Positions 49,636 to 57,073 of a DNA stretch of 64,000 nt are shown one piece after another (the stretch's first letter is position 1; each line of letters begins with the position of its first letter). Both the position numbers and the translations under genes were made by a program. The DNA comes from Erysipelotrichaceae bacterium (GTDB taxonomy: Bacteria; Bacillota_I; Bacilli_A; Erysipelotrichales; Erysipelotrichaceae), in assembly GCA_017539105.1 (NCBI GenBank), contig JAFYHQ010000024.1, positions 60,736-124,735 of the forward strand, read 5' to 3'. The notes beneath the pieces are model-generated. The model did no database searches and was not told where the DNA came from. It saw only the letters and a program-made list of their open reading frames with translations.

Positions 49636-50706
49636 ATGCCAGACAATAAAACACAGAATGACCGTTCCGTATCCATGGACGCATACAATGAAGCATTGGA
49701 TTGGCTGAAAGCCGAACAGCTGAAGAAACGTTACAAAGATTCCTATAAGGCTTCCGAACGTCCGAAACAATCTGAACCGTCTTCCATTCAAAACATAGTT
49801 GTAAAAGATAAAAAACAGAAATCCGCTGAACGGCATTTTCCTTCGTTCTTAAATAAGAAAACATTCGCGGTTGCAGCGGTCATTGCAGTTGTTGCCGGAC
49901 TTGTATTTGCGATACGTCATCTTCCTGACGATATAGGAATTACAGTCGACAATACTCCGCAGACTGAGGAAAATGCAGATAATCAAATGCCACAGGAATA
50001 TGCGACTGTCTGGCTGGAGAATAAAGCAATCAATGAAGATTATGTCGGCCAAGTAGTCTTTGATTCCGGCCTGATCGATCTGTCATTCGTGCAGGCGAAG
50101 TCCGTTTATAAAGAGAATGGCGAGATGTACAAGTTTTATACCGAAGATGGCGATCTTGTGAAAAATCCGAACGGATATACCGGAAACGATGTCTATATCT
50201 GGACCAACTGGAAAACGGGAAAATATGATAAGACCGATGAGGGAGGCTCTGTCTTTATGGATTACCGCAATGAACTGGATGATCAGAATATCCTGATCTA
50301 TGGTCATCATTTCGCCCGGGACTGGGATCCTTCCGGTTCCAAACAGTTTACGCCTCTGGATAAACTCTTGGAAAAGAAAAACTATCTGCTTAACAACAAG
50401 CTGAAACTGATCCTGGATCATGAGATCCGCTATTATACGGTAGCCAGGGTTTTCACGATCGATACATCGGATGAGGAACAGTCCCAGATTGCCAGGACTG
50501 ATATGAACAAGACGATGAAAAATGAAGATGATCCCGGTTACTTTGCGAAATACATCAAACTGATGGACCAGATGGCTAATTACAATACGAAAGTCAGGCT
50601 GAATGAAAATGACAACATCCTGACTCTGGTAACGTGCATACAGCACCAGCCACAGTACAGACAGATCATCGTCTGCAAGGAAGATAAAGCCGAACATTAT
50701 GATTAG
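49636..50706 (+). CDS. Class B sortase
   Basis: 356 aa. Long polar N-terminus (~70 residues) before one membrane helix (AVAAVIAVVAGLVFAIR), then the sortase domain outside the cell. Catalytic His in NILIYGHHFARD, Cys in LTLVTCIQHQ, Arg in YRQIIVCKE. The sequence (VFMDYRNELDD, DGD) fits class B rather than class A. Cytoplasmic ~70-residue Ser/Lys-rich extension is unusual for SrtB. No LPxTG or NPxTN protein is encoded in this window, so substrates must be elsewhere. Confidence 0.88.
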   Translation: MPDNKTQNDRSVSMDAYNEALDWLKAEQLKKRYKDSYKASERPKQSEPSSIQNIVVKDKKQKSAERHFPSFLNKKTFAVAAVIAVVAGLVFAIRHLPDDIGITVDNTPQTEENADNQMPQEYATVWLENKAINEDYVGQVVFDSGLIDLSFVQAKSVYKENGEMYKFYTEDGDLVKNPNGYTGNDVYIWTNWKTGKYDKTDEGGSVFMDYRNELDDQNILIYGHHFARDWDPSGSKQFTPLDKLLEKKNYLLNNKLKLILDHEIRYYTVARVFTIDTSDEEQSQIARTDMNKTMKNEDDPGYFAKYIKLMDQMANYNTKVRLNENDNILTLVTCIQHQPQYRQIIVCKEDKAEHYD

Positions 50707-50769
50707 TTGATATCTATGTTTTCCTATACTGCAGATATACGTTTTATGTGTTTATTGTTTCAAATAGTG

Positions 50770-50987
50770 TGTTATAATCATGAAGTACGTTAAAGAAGAG
50801 CAGTATCTGAGGTTCTTGTTTCAGAGAGTGGAACATCTGCTGAAAGTTCCATATCAAGATAATCAGTGAATTCACTTCTTGGTTGGACCAATCATCCACG
50901 TAGGATCTGCGTTAAAGGTCTTGAGTGATAAAGTAAGGTGGTACCGCGTTTTTACGCCCTTGAGCCACCTTTTTCATTGTAAGGAGG
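50770..50987 (+). ncRNA. T-box leader (tRNA-Phe sensing) of pheST
   Basis: Extended -10 TGTTATAAT ends at 50778; leader follows. Stem I is recognisable (AGAGAG at 50823-50828, GCTGAAAG at 50839-50846). A likely specifier TTC (Phe) lies at 50871-50873 in GTGAATTCA. The T-box AAGGTGGTACCGCG is at 50935-50948, and the competing terminator pairs AAGGTGG (50935-50941) with CCACCTT (50965-50971) before a T run. Uncharged tRNA-Phe would favour read-through. Confidence 0.92.
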
Positions 50988-50993
50988 AATGAT

Positions 50994-52019
50994 ATGCTGG
51001 ATCATGAAACATTGAAAAAAGAGGCATTAAAAGCCATTTCCGAAGCCGATAGCAAGTTTCTGGAAGAGTTGAGGATCACCTATCTGTCAAAGAAAGGCAA
51101 GATCCAGGAACTGATGAATCAGATGAAAGAACTTCCGAAAGAAGAGAAACCTGCTTTCGGACAGATGGTCAATGATCTCAAGAAAGTCATTACGGAAGCC
51201 ATCGACGCCAGAAAAGAAGAACTTGAAAGCAGTTCTTTGAATGACCGTCTGGCATCCGAAAAGATCGATATCACATTGGATGCCTATACGTCATCTTACG
51301 GAGCAATGCATCCTTTGAATCTGGTATGGAAAGAACTGGAAGATATCTTCATCGGCATGGGATACAATGTTGCGGAAGGACCGGAATTGGAGTCCGATCT
51401 CTATAACTTCACTAAAGCGAATACTCCGGAAGGGCATCCTGCCAGAGATATGCAGGATACGTTTTATGTGGATCCGACGCACCTTTTAAGATCGCAGACG
51501 ACCGCCATACAGATGAGAGTTCTGGAAGCGGAAAGCGATCATCTGCCGATCAAAGTCATATGCCCTGGCAAGGTGTACCGTCGGGATGACGACGATGCGA
51601 CACATTCCCATCAGTTCATGCAGTGCGAAGGACTGGTGATCGGCGAGAATATCACACTGGCTGATCTGAAGGGCACTTTGGAACTGATGATAAGAGAATT
51701 GTTCGATGATGATGCGAAAATCCGTTTCCGTCCGTCTTATTTCCCGTTTACCGAACCTTCGTTTGAAGTCGATATGACTTGCCATATCTGCAAAGGAAAA
51801 GGCTGTCCGACCTGCAAAGGTACCGGTTGGATCGAAATCCTTGGCTCAGGCATGGTTCATCCGAATGTCTTGGAGATGGCAAATATCGATTCCAAGAAAT
51901 ATACGGGATTCGCATTCGGTGTCGGTATCGAGAGACTGGCAATGCTGAAATACGGTATCACCGATATCCGAGATTTCTATACAAATGATGTCCGTTTTTT
52001 AGATGTTTATAAGATGTAG
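50994..52019 (+). CDS. pheS: Phenylalanyl-tRNA synthetase alpha subunit
   Basis: 341 aa. Class II synthetase catalytic subunit. N-terminal coiled coil, then motif 2 (RFRPSYFPFTEPSFEVDM), the Cys-rich MTCHICKGKGCPTCKGTG segment common in Firmicute PheS, GMVHPNVLEM and motif 3 GFAFGVGIERLAMLKYG. Controlled by the T-box upstream; AAGGAGG site. pheT follows after 9 nt. Confidence 0.97.
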   Translation: MLDHETLKKEALKAISEADSKFLEELRITYLSKKGKIQELMNQMKELPKEEKPAFGQMVNDLKKVITEAIDARKEELESSSLNDRLASEKIDITLDAYTSSYGAMHPLNLVWKELEDIFIGMGYNVAEGPELESDLYNFTKANTPEGHPARDMQDTFYVDPTHLLRSQTTAIQMRVLEAESDHLPIKVICPGKVYRRDDDDATHSHQFMQCEGLVIGENITLADLKGTLELMIRELFDDDAKIRFRPSYFPFTEPSFEVDMTCHICKGKGCPTCKGTGWIEILGSGMVHPNVLEMANIDSKKYTGFAFGVGIERLAMLKYGITDIRDFYTNDVRFLDVYKM

Positions 52020-52028
52020 GAGGCGAAT

Positions 52029-54425
52029 ATGAAACTAAGTCTGAAATGGTTAAGTGATTTTATCGATCTGAATGGTCTAACGACCGATGAGATCGTTGAA
52101 AGAATGGTCAAATGTGGTTTCGAAGTGGAAGAGATCACTTATCTTTCGCGTGCTACCGATCTGGTCGTTGGCAAGGTCATCGAATGCAAGAATCATCCGG
52201 ATTCCGATCATCTTCATATCACCAAAGTGGATATCGGAAATGAAGTGCTGGATATCGTATGCGGAGCTCCGAACTGCAGAGAAGGACTGAAAGTCATCGT
52301 TGCAAAGGTTGGCGCACAATTGCCTGAAATCACGATCAAGAAGAGCGTGATACGCGGCCAGGAATCCAACGGCATGCTTTGTTCGCTGAAAGAACTAGGC
52401 GTAGATGAAGATCTTCTTCCGGAAGATTCTCCAAGTCACAATGGCATTGAAGAACTGGATGATCGCTTTGAAATCGGAGATACCGATATCCTAGACAAGT
52501 TGGGCTATGATGATACGATCCTGGATGTTTCCATCTATGCGAACCGCCCGGATTGCCTGTCCATGTATGGCATGGCGAAGGAAATGGGTGCAATCCTTTC
52601 CAAAGAAGTCAAACTTCCTGAATTTGATGGAGCCTCAAATATAGGAAAAGCATCAGATTTCAAATTGAGATCCGATTCTGTCAACTGTCCGCATTTCTTA
52701 GCGAAAGTCGTCAATCATGTGGAAATCAAAGAATCTCCGGAATGGATGCAGAGACATTTGAGATCCAATGGCGTCAAATGCATCAATAACCTTGTCGATA
52801 TCTCGAACTATGTGATGCTGGAAACGGGACAGCCGCTGCATTTCTATGATCTTAGAAGCATTCCAAACAAAGAGATTACGGTCAAAGATGATTATGCAGG
52901 ACCGTATGTTGCTTTGGATGGCATCGAATATCAGCTGGAAAAGGGTGATCTTTTGATCACCTCGGAAGGGAAACCGATCGGTATTGCCGGTATCATGGGT
53001 GGCGATAATACGAAGATCCTTGATGATACAAGTTCCCTGATCATTGAAGCGGCATTGTTCGACAACGCACAGATCCGCCGTACCAGCAATCGTCTGGGCC
53101 TGCAGACAGAAGCGGCAGCACGTTTCTCGAAAGGATTGGAACCTTTGTCTCAGATCAAAGCGGTCGATCGCGCGGTACAGTTGCTGATCGAACTTGCAGA
53201 TGCATCCGATATCGAAGAAACGGTTGAATACGGAAATGCTGATTATGAACCATATGAGATCAGTGAAACGATGACGCATCTCAATACACTGATCGGCAAG
53301 CAATATACGATGGATGAAGTATTATCTGTGATGAAAGACCTTGATTTTTCAACCAGAACGGAAGGAGAAACGTTCCATGTTTCGATTCCATCCTACCGTT
53401 CCATCGATTTGAAGATAAGAGAAGATCTGGATGAAGAAATCGTTCGACTGACTGATTTCGATGATCTTCAGGCGACACTGCCTCTGATCCCGCAGACCGT
53501 AGGCAAACTCACGCCGATCCAGCAGATCCGTCGCACGATCCGCACCATCCTCATCAATAACGGATTCTATGATACCGTCAATTATACGCTGGTATCCAAG
53601 GAGTATATGAAAGAGAAACTGGTTCCGTATGGCGAAGATGTTTCTTTGCTGTCTCCGTTATCGGATGCCAGACGCTATATCAGAAGTTCATTGATGATGT
53701 CTCTTCTTGAAGCATTGAACTATAACCTGGACCATCATAATGAGAATCTATCATTGTTTGAGATATCGAAGGTCTATTCTTCAAATGGGGAACAGGAACG
53801 TCTTGGTATCATCATGCAGGGTGATTTCCTGAATCAGAAACTGGAACGCGTGGCATTGAAATCAGATTTCTATGTGCTTAAAGGCCTGTTATATGAACTG
53901 CTGATGGCGATCGGATACGGTTCCGGCAGGATACAGCTGAAAGAAAATGATATCGATACTGTGCATTTCCATCCGTATCAGTCTGCGGTTCTTACTTTTG
54001 ACAACAATGTTCTTGCGATTTTCGGCAAGTTGCATCCTAGTTTCCTGAAGAATCACAAGTTGAATGATGTCTATTATGCGGAAATGATTTTGGATGATCT
54101 TGCGAAAGCGGAACCAGCCAAAGTGCGTGCCGCCGTTTTAAGCCGTTATCCATCCGTTTCCCGTGATATCTCGCTGATGCTGAAAGAAGATATTCCGGCT
54201 GCCGATCTGCTGAAACAGATACGCAAGACGGGTGGCAAGATCGTAAAGAACTGTGAAGTCTTCGACGTTTATCAGGGCGAGCATATCGCTGAAGGATACA
54301 AGTCCATTTCTTTGAATATCATCTATGAAGACAAAGAAAAGACTCTGACAACGGAAGATGTCAATGACATCCATGAAAAGATCGTCAATGAACTGATCAA
54401 CAGATTTGAAGCCGTACAGCGCTAA
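52029..54425 (+). CDS. pheT: Phenylalanyl-tRNA synthetase beta subunit
   Basis: 798 aa, normal. N-terminal EMAP-like tRNA-binding domain (VVGKVIECKNHPDSDHLHITKVDIG), B3/B4 editing region, B5 domain (LNTLIGKQYTMDEVLSVMKDL), catalytic-like core, and C-terminal FDX-ACB anticodon domain (SRYPSVSRDISLMLKEDIPAADLL, YEDKEKTLTTEDVNDIHEKI). Forms the alpha2-beta2 enzyme with PheS. Confidence 0.97.
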   Translation: MKLSLKWLSDFIDLNGLTTDEIVERMVKCGFEVEEITYLSRATDLVVGKVIECKNHPDSDHLHITKVDIGNEVLDIVCGAPNCREGLKVIVAKVGAQLPEITIKKSVIRGQESNGMLCSLKELGVDEDLLPEDSPSHNGIEELDDRFEIGDTDILDKLGYDDTILDVSIYANRPDCLSMYGMAKEMGAILSKEVKLPEFDGASNIGKASDFKLRSDSVNCPHFLAKVVNHVEIKESPEWMQRHLRSNGVKCINNLVDISNYVMLETGQPLHFYDLRSIPNKEITVKDDYAGPYVALDGIEYQLEKGDLLITSEGKPIGIAGIMGGDNTKILDDTSSLIIEAALFDNAQIRRTSNRLGLQTEAAARFSKGLEPLSQIKAVDRAVQLLIELADASDIEETVEYGNADYEPYEISETMTHLNTLIGKQYTMDEVLSVMKDLDFSTRTEGETFHVSIPSYRSIDLKIREDLDEEIVRLTDFDDLQATLPLIPQTVGKLTPIQQIRRTIRTILINNGFYDTVNYTLVSKEYMKEKLVPYGEDVSLLSPLSDARRYIRSSLMMSLLEALNYNLDHHNENLSLFEISKVYSSNGEQERLGIIMQGDFLNQKLERVALKSDFYVLKGLLYELLMAIGYGSGRIQLKENDIDTVHFHPYQSAVLTFDNNVLAIFGKLHPSFLKNHKLNDVYYAEMILDDLAKAEPAKVRAAVLSRYPSVSRDISLMLKEDIPAADLLKQIRKTGGKIVKNCEVFDVYQGEHIAEGYKSISLNIIYEDKEKTLTTEDVNDIHEKIVNELINRFEAVQR

Positions 54426-54439
54426 AAGAGGAACGAAGC

Positions 54440-55324
54440 ATGATCTATACTTGTACAACCAACCCATCTTTGGACTACTTCATCAGTCTGCCTGAACTGC
54501 ATCTGGGACTGGATAATCGAAGCGATCTGGAAATATTCGAAGCCGGAGGCAAAGGCGTCAACGTTTCGATTGTTTTAAACAATTTCCATATTCCAAATGT
54601 CGCATTGGGATTTCTTGGCGGTTTCACCAAAGACTATTATCTGAATTTCATTACCGATTATCCTTACATCCAGCCTTTGTTCACGACGATCAAAGACAAT
54701 ACCAGAATCAACGTCAAGATCATGGACAAAGATGTACAGACCGATATCAATGCGAAAGGACCTCATATCAGCGATGAAGAATTCAATAAATTCCGTCAGA
54801 GACTGAACAATGTTTATGCAGGAGATTTCTTTGTATTATCCGGCAATGTCGAAGATGAAATCAAAGACAAGATCGTTGACGTCATTCATGAACTGTCTAA
54901 AGAAAACGTGCGCATCATTCTGGATACCGATCGCGATATTCTGGATAAGTGTCTTGATACGAAGATCTTCGCGGTAAAGCTGAACGATCACAATATCCTT
55001 GACGATATCCTGAAAGAAGGACGGGAAATGGTAGAAAAGGGTGTCGATTACGTCTTGTACAGCGCTCCGGATAAAAATGCCTATATGTTCGGCAAAGACG
55101 AGATCCTGACAAGTGAAAACAATAAGGATTCTCTGATCAACGTGACCGGTTCTTCCGACAGCCTGCTTGCCGGATTCATCTATGGCGTCATGAGAGCAGC
55201 AGATACAATCGAATCTTTCAAATATGCGAATGCCGCAGCATTGGCTACTTCGATGTCCAATGATCTTGCATCCAAAGAAAAGATCGAAGAACTCTTTGAT
55301 AAGATCGAGGTCAAGAAACTATGA
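54440..55324 (+). CDS. PfkB-family sugar-phosphate kinase (FruK/LacC type)
   Basis: 294 aa. Ribokinase fold with the FruK/LacC start (MIYTCTTNPSLDYFI) and signature 1 FEAGGKGVNVSIVLNNF. The ATP/anion-hole signature normally reads GAGDS; here it is NVTGSSDSLLAGF, with the catalytic Asp kept but GAG changed to GSS. Likely phosphorylates fructose-1-phosphate or tagatose-6-phosphate, the step that would feed a ketose-bisphosphate aldolase such as the one at 23.1 kb (inference). Follows pheT after 14 nt and overlaps the next gene. Confidence 0.82.
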   Translation: MIYTCTTNPSLDYFISLPELHLGLDNRSDLEIFEAGGKGVNVSIVLNNFHIPNVALGFLGGFTKDYYLNFITDYPYIQPLFTTIKDNTRINVKIMDKDVQTDINAKGPHISDEEFNKFRQRLNNVYAGDFFVLSGNVEDEIKDKIVDVIHELSKENVRIILDTDRDILDKCLDTKIFAVKLNDHNILDDILKEGREMVEKGVDYVLYSAPDKNAYMFGKDEILTSENNKDSLINVTGSSDSLLAGFIYGVMRAADTIESFKYANAAALATSMSNDLASKEKIEELFDKIEVKKL

Positions 55325-55884
55325 TGAAGAAAATCCTCATCATATTGCTGTTTCTTCTTTGCGCCTGTTCAAAGCAGCTTCCCGTGCCTGAATACCCTTA
55401 TGAGATGGAATCTTTTAAAGTAGATATGTCCAACTACAAAGGCGTCAGTTCTACGGAACATAATTTCCGTCTCATTCACGTATCAGAATTGTTCAAGTGC
55501 ATCGACAGCAAGTCTTCAGGAATCTTCTATCTGGGCAGAGAAAATTGTCACTGCTGCCAGCAGGTGATCCATTATCTGAATGAAGCGGCAGAAGAACTGG
55601 GAGTGACCATTTACTACATCAATGCTTATGATGAAGTGGAACCGCTGTCTGACAAAGAACGATATGATCAGCTGTATGAATACCTTTACGATATCCTGGG
55701 AGAAAACGACGATGGTGAAAAAGTACTGCTGACACCGCATGTGTTTTCTATCGTAAACGGCGAATTCTACGCGTCGCAGATCTGCTACGATGACATGGAG
55801 TTTTCCGATGAACCTACCCAGGGTCAGATACGGAAACTTGAAAATGTCTATAAAGACATCATGATGCCATTTGTTTCCCATTAG
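55321..55884 (+). CDS. Thioredoxin-like lipoprotein
   Basis: 187 aa. Lipoprotein signal peptide KKILIILLFLLCAC (lipobox LCAC), so anchored outside the membrane. A thioredoxin-like segment at about residues 70-110 contains IFYLGRENCHCCQQVIHYLNEAA: a CHCC motif in the CxxC position, then a beta strand (TIYYINAYDE). Resembles the bacterial transport-accessory/thioredoxin-fold family, but reductase activity is unproven. It overlaps the PfkB kinase gene by 4 nt (ATGA). Confidence 0.75.
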   Translation: MMKKILIILLFLLCACSKQLPVPEYPYEMESFKVDMSNYKGVSSTEHNFRLIHVSELFKCIDSKSSGIFYLGRENCHCCQQVIHYLNEAAEELGVTIYYINAYDEVEPLSDKERYDQLYEYLYDILGENDDGEKVLLTPHVFSIVNGEFYASQICYDDMEFSDEPTQGQIRKLENVYKDIMMPFVSH

Positions 55885-55932
55885 CAAATCTTTCTTTTCT
55901 TGTCAAGACTGGTAATAATCGAAATATTTCTC

Positions 55933-56112
55933 TATAATGAAATTACCTAATGGGAATACAATGAAATTCCTACACAACATTTACGGACTATCGGAGTTGG
56001 ATACCGGAGTTGAACACCTGCAAAGGGATCCTAAAAGTATTCACAGATTGACCACCTACTGAGAAAAGGGAAATTTCTCACCCATTAGGCTTTACTGAAA
56101 GAAGGTATCGTT
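55933..56112 (+). ncRNA. Structured RNA upstream of yneF
   Basis: A -10 box TATAAT (55933-55938) would start RNA near 55945. CCTAATGGG (55946-55954) pairs perfectly with CCCATTAGG (56081-56089), closing about 144 nt. Inside, GAATAC (55954-55959) can pair with GTATTC (56037-56042), GAGAAA with TTTCTC forms a hairpin (56061-56079), and CGGAGTTG is repeated at 55992-55999 and 56005-56012. No T run follows the closing helix, so it may be a 5' leader or riboswitch of yneF. A 6S-like RNA is possible; no known class was matched by eye. Confidence 0.5.
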
Positions 56113-56325
56113 ATGAATAATTTTTGGTTCTCCATCTTATATTTTGTTCTGGGTGGCTTGATCGGTGCTGCGATCTCTTACTTCGTTACAAGAAAGAGTT
56201 TTGAAAAACAGCTGAAAGAAAATCCGCCGATTACCGAAAAGATGATCCGTTCCATGTATCAGCAGATGGGCAGAAAACCATCCGAAGCGCAGATCCGGGC
56301 GATCATGAAATCGATGGGACAATAG
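56113..56325 (+). CDS. yneF: UPF0154 membrane protein YneF
   Basis: 70 aa. One N-terminal membrane helix (FWFSILYFVLGGLIGAAISYFVTRKSFE) then the conserved cytoplasmic part (NPPITEKMIRSMYQQMGRKPSEAQIRAIMKSM) that defines UPF0154. Role unknown; position near plsY-parE-parC echoes Bacillus. GAAAGAAGG ribosome site, downstream of the structured RNA. Confidence 0.9.
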   Translation: MNNFWFSILYFVLGGLIGAAISYFVTRKSFEKQLKENPPITEKMIRSMYQQMGRKPSEAQIRAIMKSMGQ

Positions 56326-56352
56326 AAAAATAGTTTCATTCTAAAAAACAAT

Positions 56353-56376
56353 AAAAGCGAAATTATTCGCTTTTTT
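56353..56376 (+). terminator. Bidirectional terminator between yneF and plsY
   Basis: AAAAGCGAA (56353-56361) and TTCGCTTTT (56366-56374), loop ATTA, T run on the + side and A tract upstream, which serves plsY on the - strand. Confidence 0.85.
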
Positions 56377-56404
56377 GTTTGTTTCGATATGTAAGATCAG
56401 TTTA

Positions 56405-57001
56405 TTATCTGCCTAGCTTTGCTTCTGTACCGCTTAGTATTCTCTTTATGTTTGCTGAATGCCTATATATAACAAACAATGCCAGAGCAAGGACCATGAG
56501 TCCGATCTGTCTGTCCACAAAGAAGAAAATCGAAATCGCTGCGGATAAGACGCCACACATCGAAGAAAGGGAAACCATTCTGGAAAGCAGTAACACGATC
56601 ATGAAAACAAGCCATGGCAGGATGAACGTGGGGAAATAGCGATGCGTCACAAATAACGCAAGACCGAGAAGATATCCATAGGAACAGGAAACGGCCTTGC
56701 CGCCTCTGAAGCCGGCAAATATCGGAAAACAATGTCCGAAACAAACTGCCAGACCTACGTATTTCTCCAATCCCGGGCATAATCTGCTGCAAAGGTACAT
56801 CATCAGCAATGATTTGGAACCATCCAGAAAGATAACGAGAATGCCTACAGGAAAGCCTAAAACGCGTCCTGCATTGGTTCCTCCGAGGTTACCGGAACCA
56901 TATTCGCGTATATCCGTATGATAGAAAATCTTGCCGATGATCAGACCCCAAGGAATCGAACCGATAAGATAAGCAGCCAATATCCATAAAGCTTGTTTCA
57001 T
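56405..57001 (-). CDS. plsY: Acyl-phosphate glycerol-3-phosphate acyltransferase PlsY
   Basis: 198 aa, about five membrane helices. First acylation of glycerol-3-phosphate with acyl-phosphate. Motifs SIPWGLIIGK, YGSGNLGGTNAGRVLG (motif 1) and FGHCFPIFAGFRGGKAVS (motif 2). On the - strand; AGGAGGA about ten bases before the ATG. Divergent from parE over 72 nt, as in Bacillus yneS-parE. Confidence 0.95.
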   Translation of the reverse strand: MKQALWILAAYLIGSIPWGLIIGKIFYHTDIREYGSGNLGGTNAGRVLGFPVGILVIFLDGSKSLLMMYLCSRLCPGLEKYVGLAVCFGHCFPIFAGFRGGKAVSCSYGYLLGLALFVTHRYFPTFILPWLVFMIVLLLSRMVSLSSMCGVLSAAISIFFFVDRQIGLMVLALALFVIYRHSANIKRILSGTEAKLGR

Positions 57002-57031
57002 AAGCAGAACCGGTCCTCCTTTTTCAATTGG

Positions 57032-57040
57032 ATTATAACA
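57032..57040 (-). promoter_or_regulatory. Extended -10 promoter of plsY
   Basis: TGTTATAAT on the - strand (57040-57032); start near 57025 gives a 24-nt leader carrying the SD site. The same nine bases form the parE promoter in the opposite direction. Confidence 0.6.
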
Positions 57041-57056
57041 TGTGCTTCTGTCTTTA

Positions 57057-57073
57057 TGTTATAATTTCATAGT
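57057..57073 (+). promoter_or_regulatory. Extended -10 promoter of parE, near-leaderless
   Basis: TGTTATAAT at 57057-57065, eight bases to ATG 57074, no SD site. Predicted leader zero to two bases. Confidence 0.6.

Noticed and set aside
50707..50993. Small protein gene between the sortase gene and pheS
   Set aside because: The stretch is explained by the T-box leader, including its T-box and terminator sequences.
56379..56639. 86-codon + strand frame over the end of plsY
   Set aside because: Antisense shadow of plsY, whose motifs are clear.
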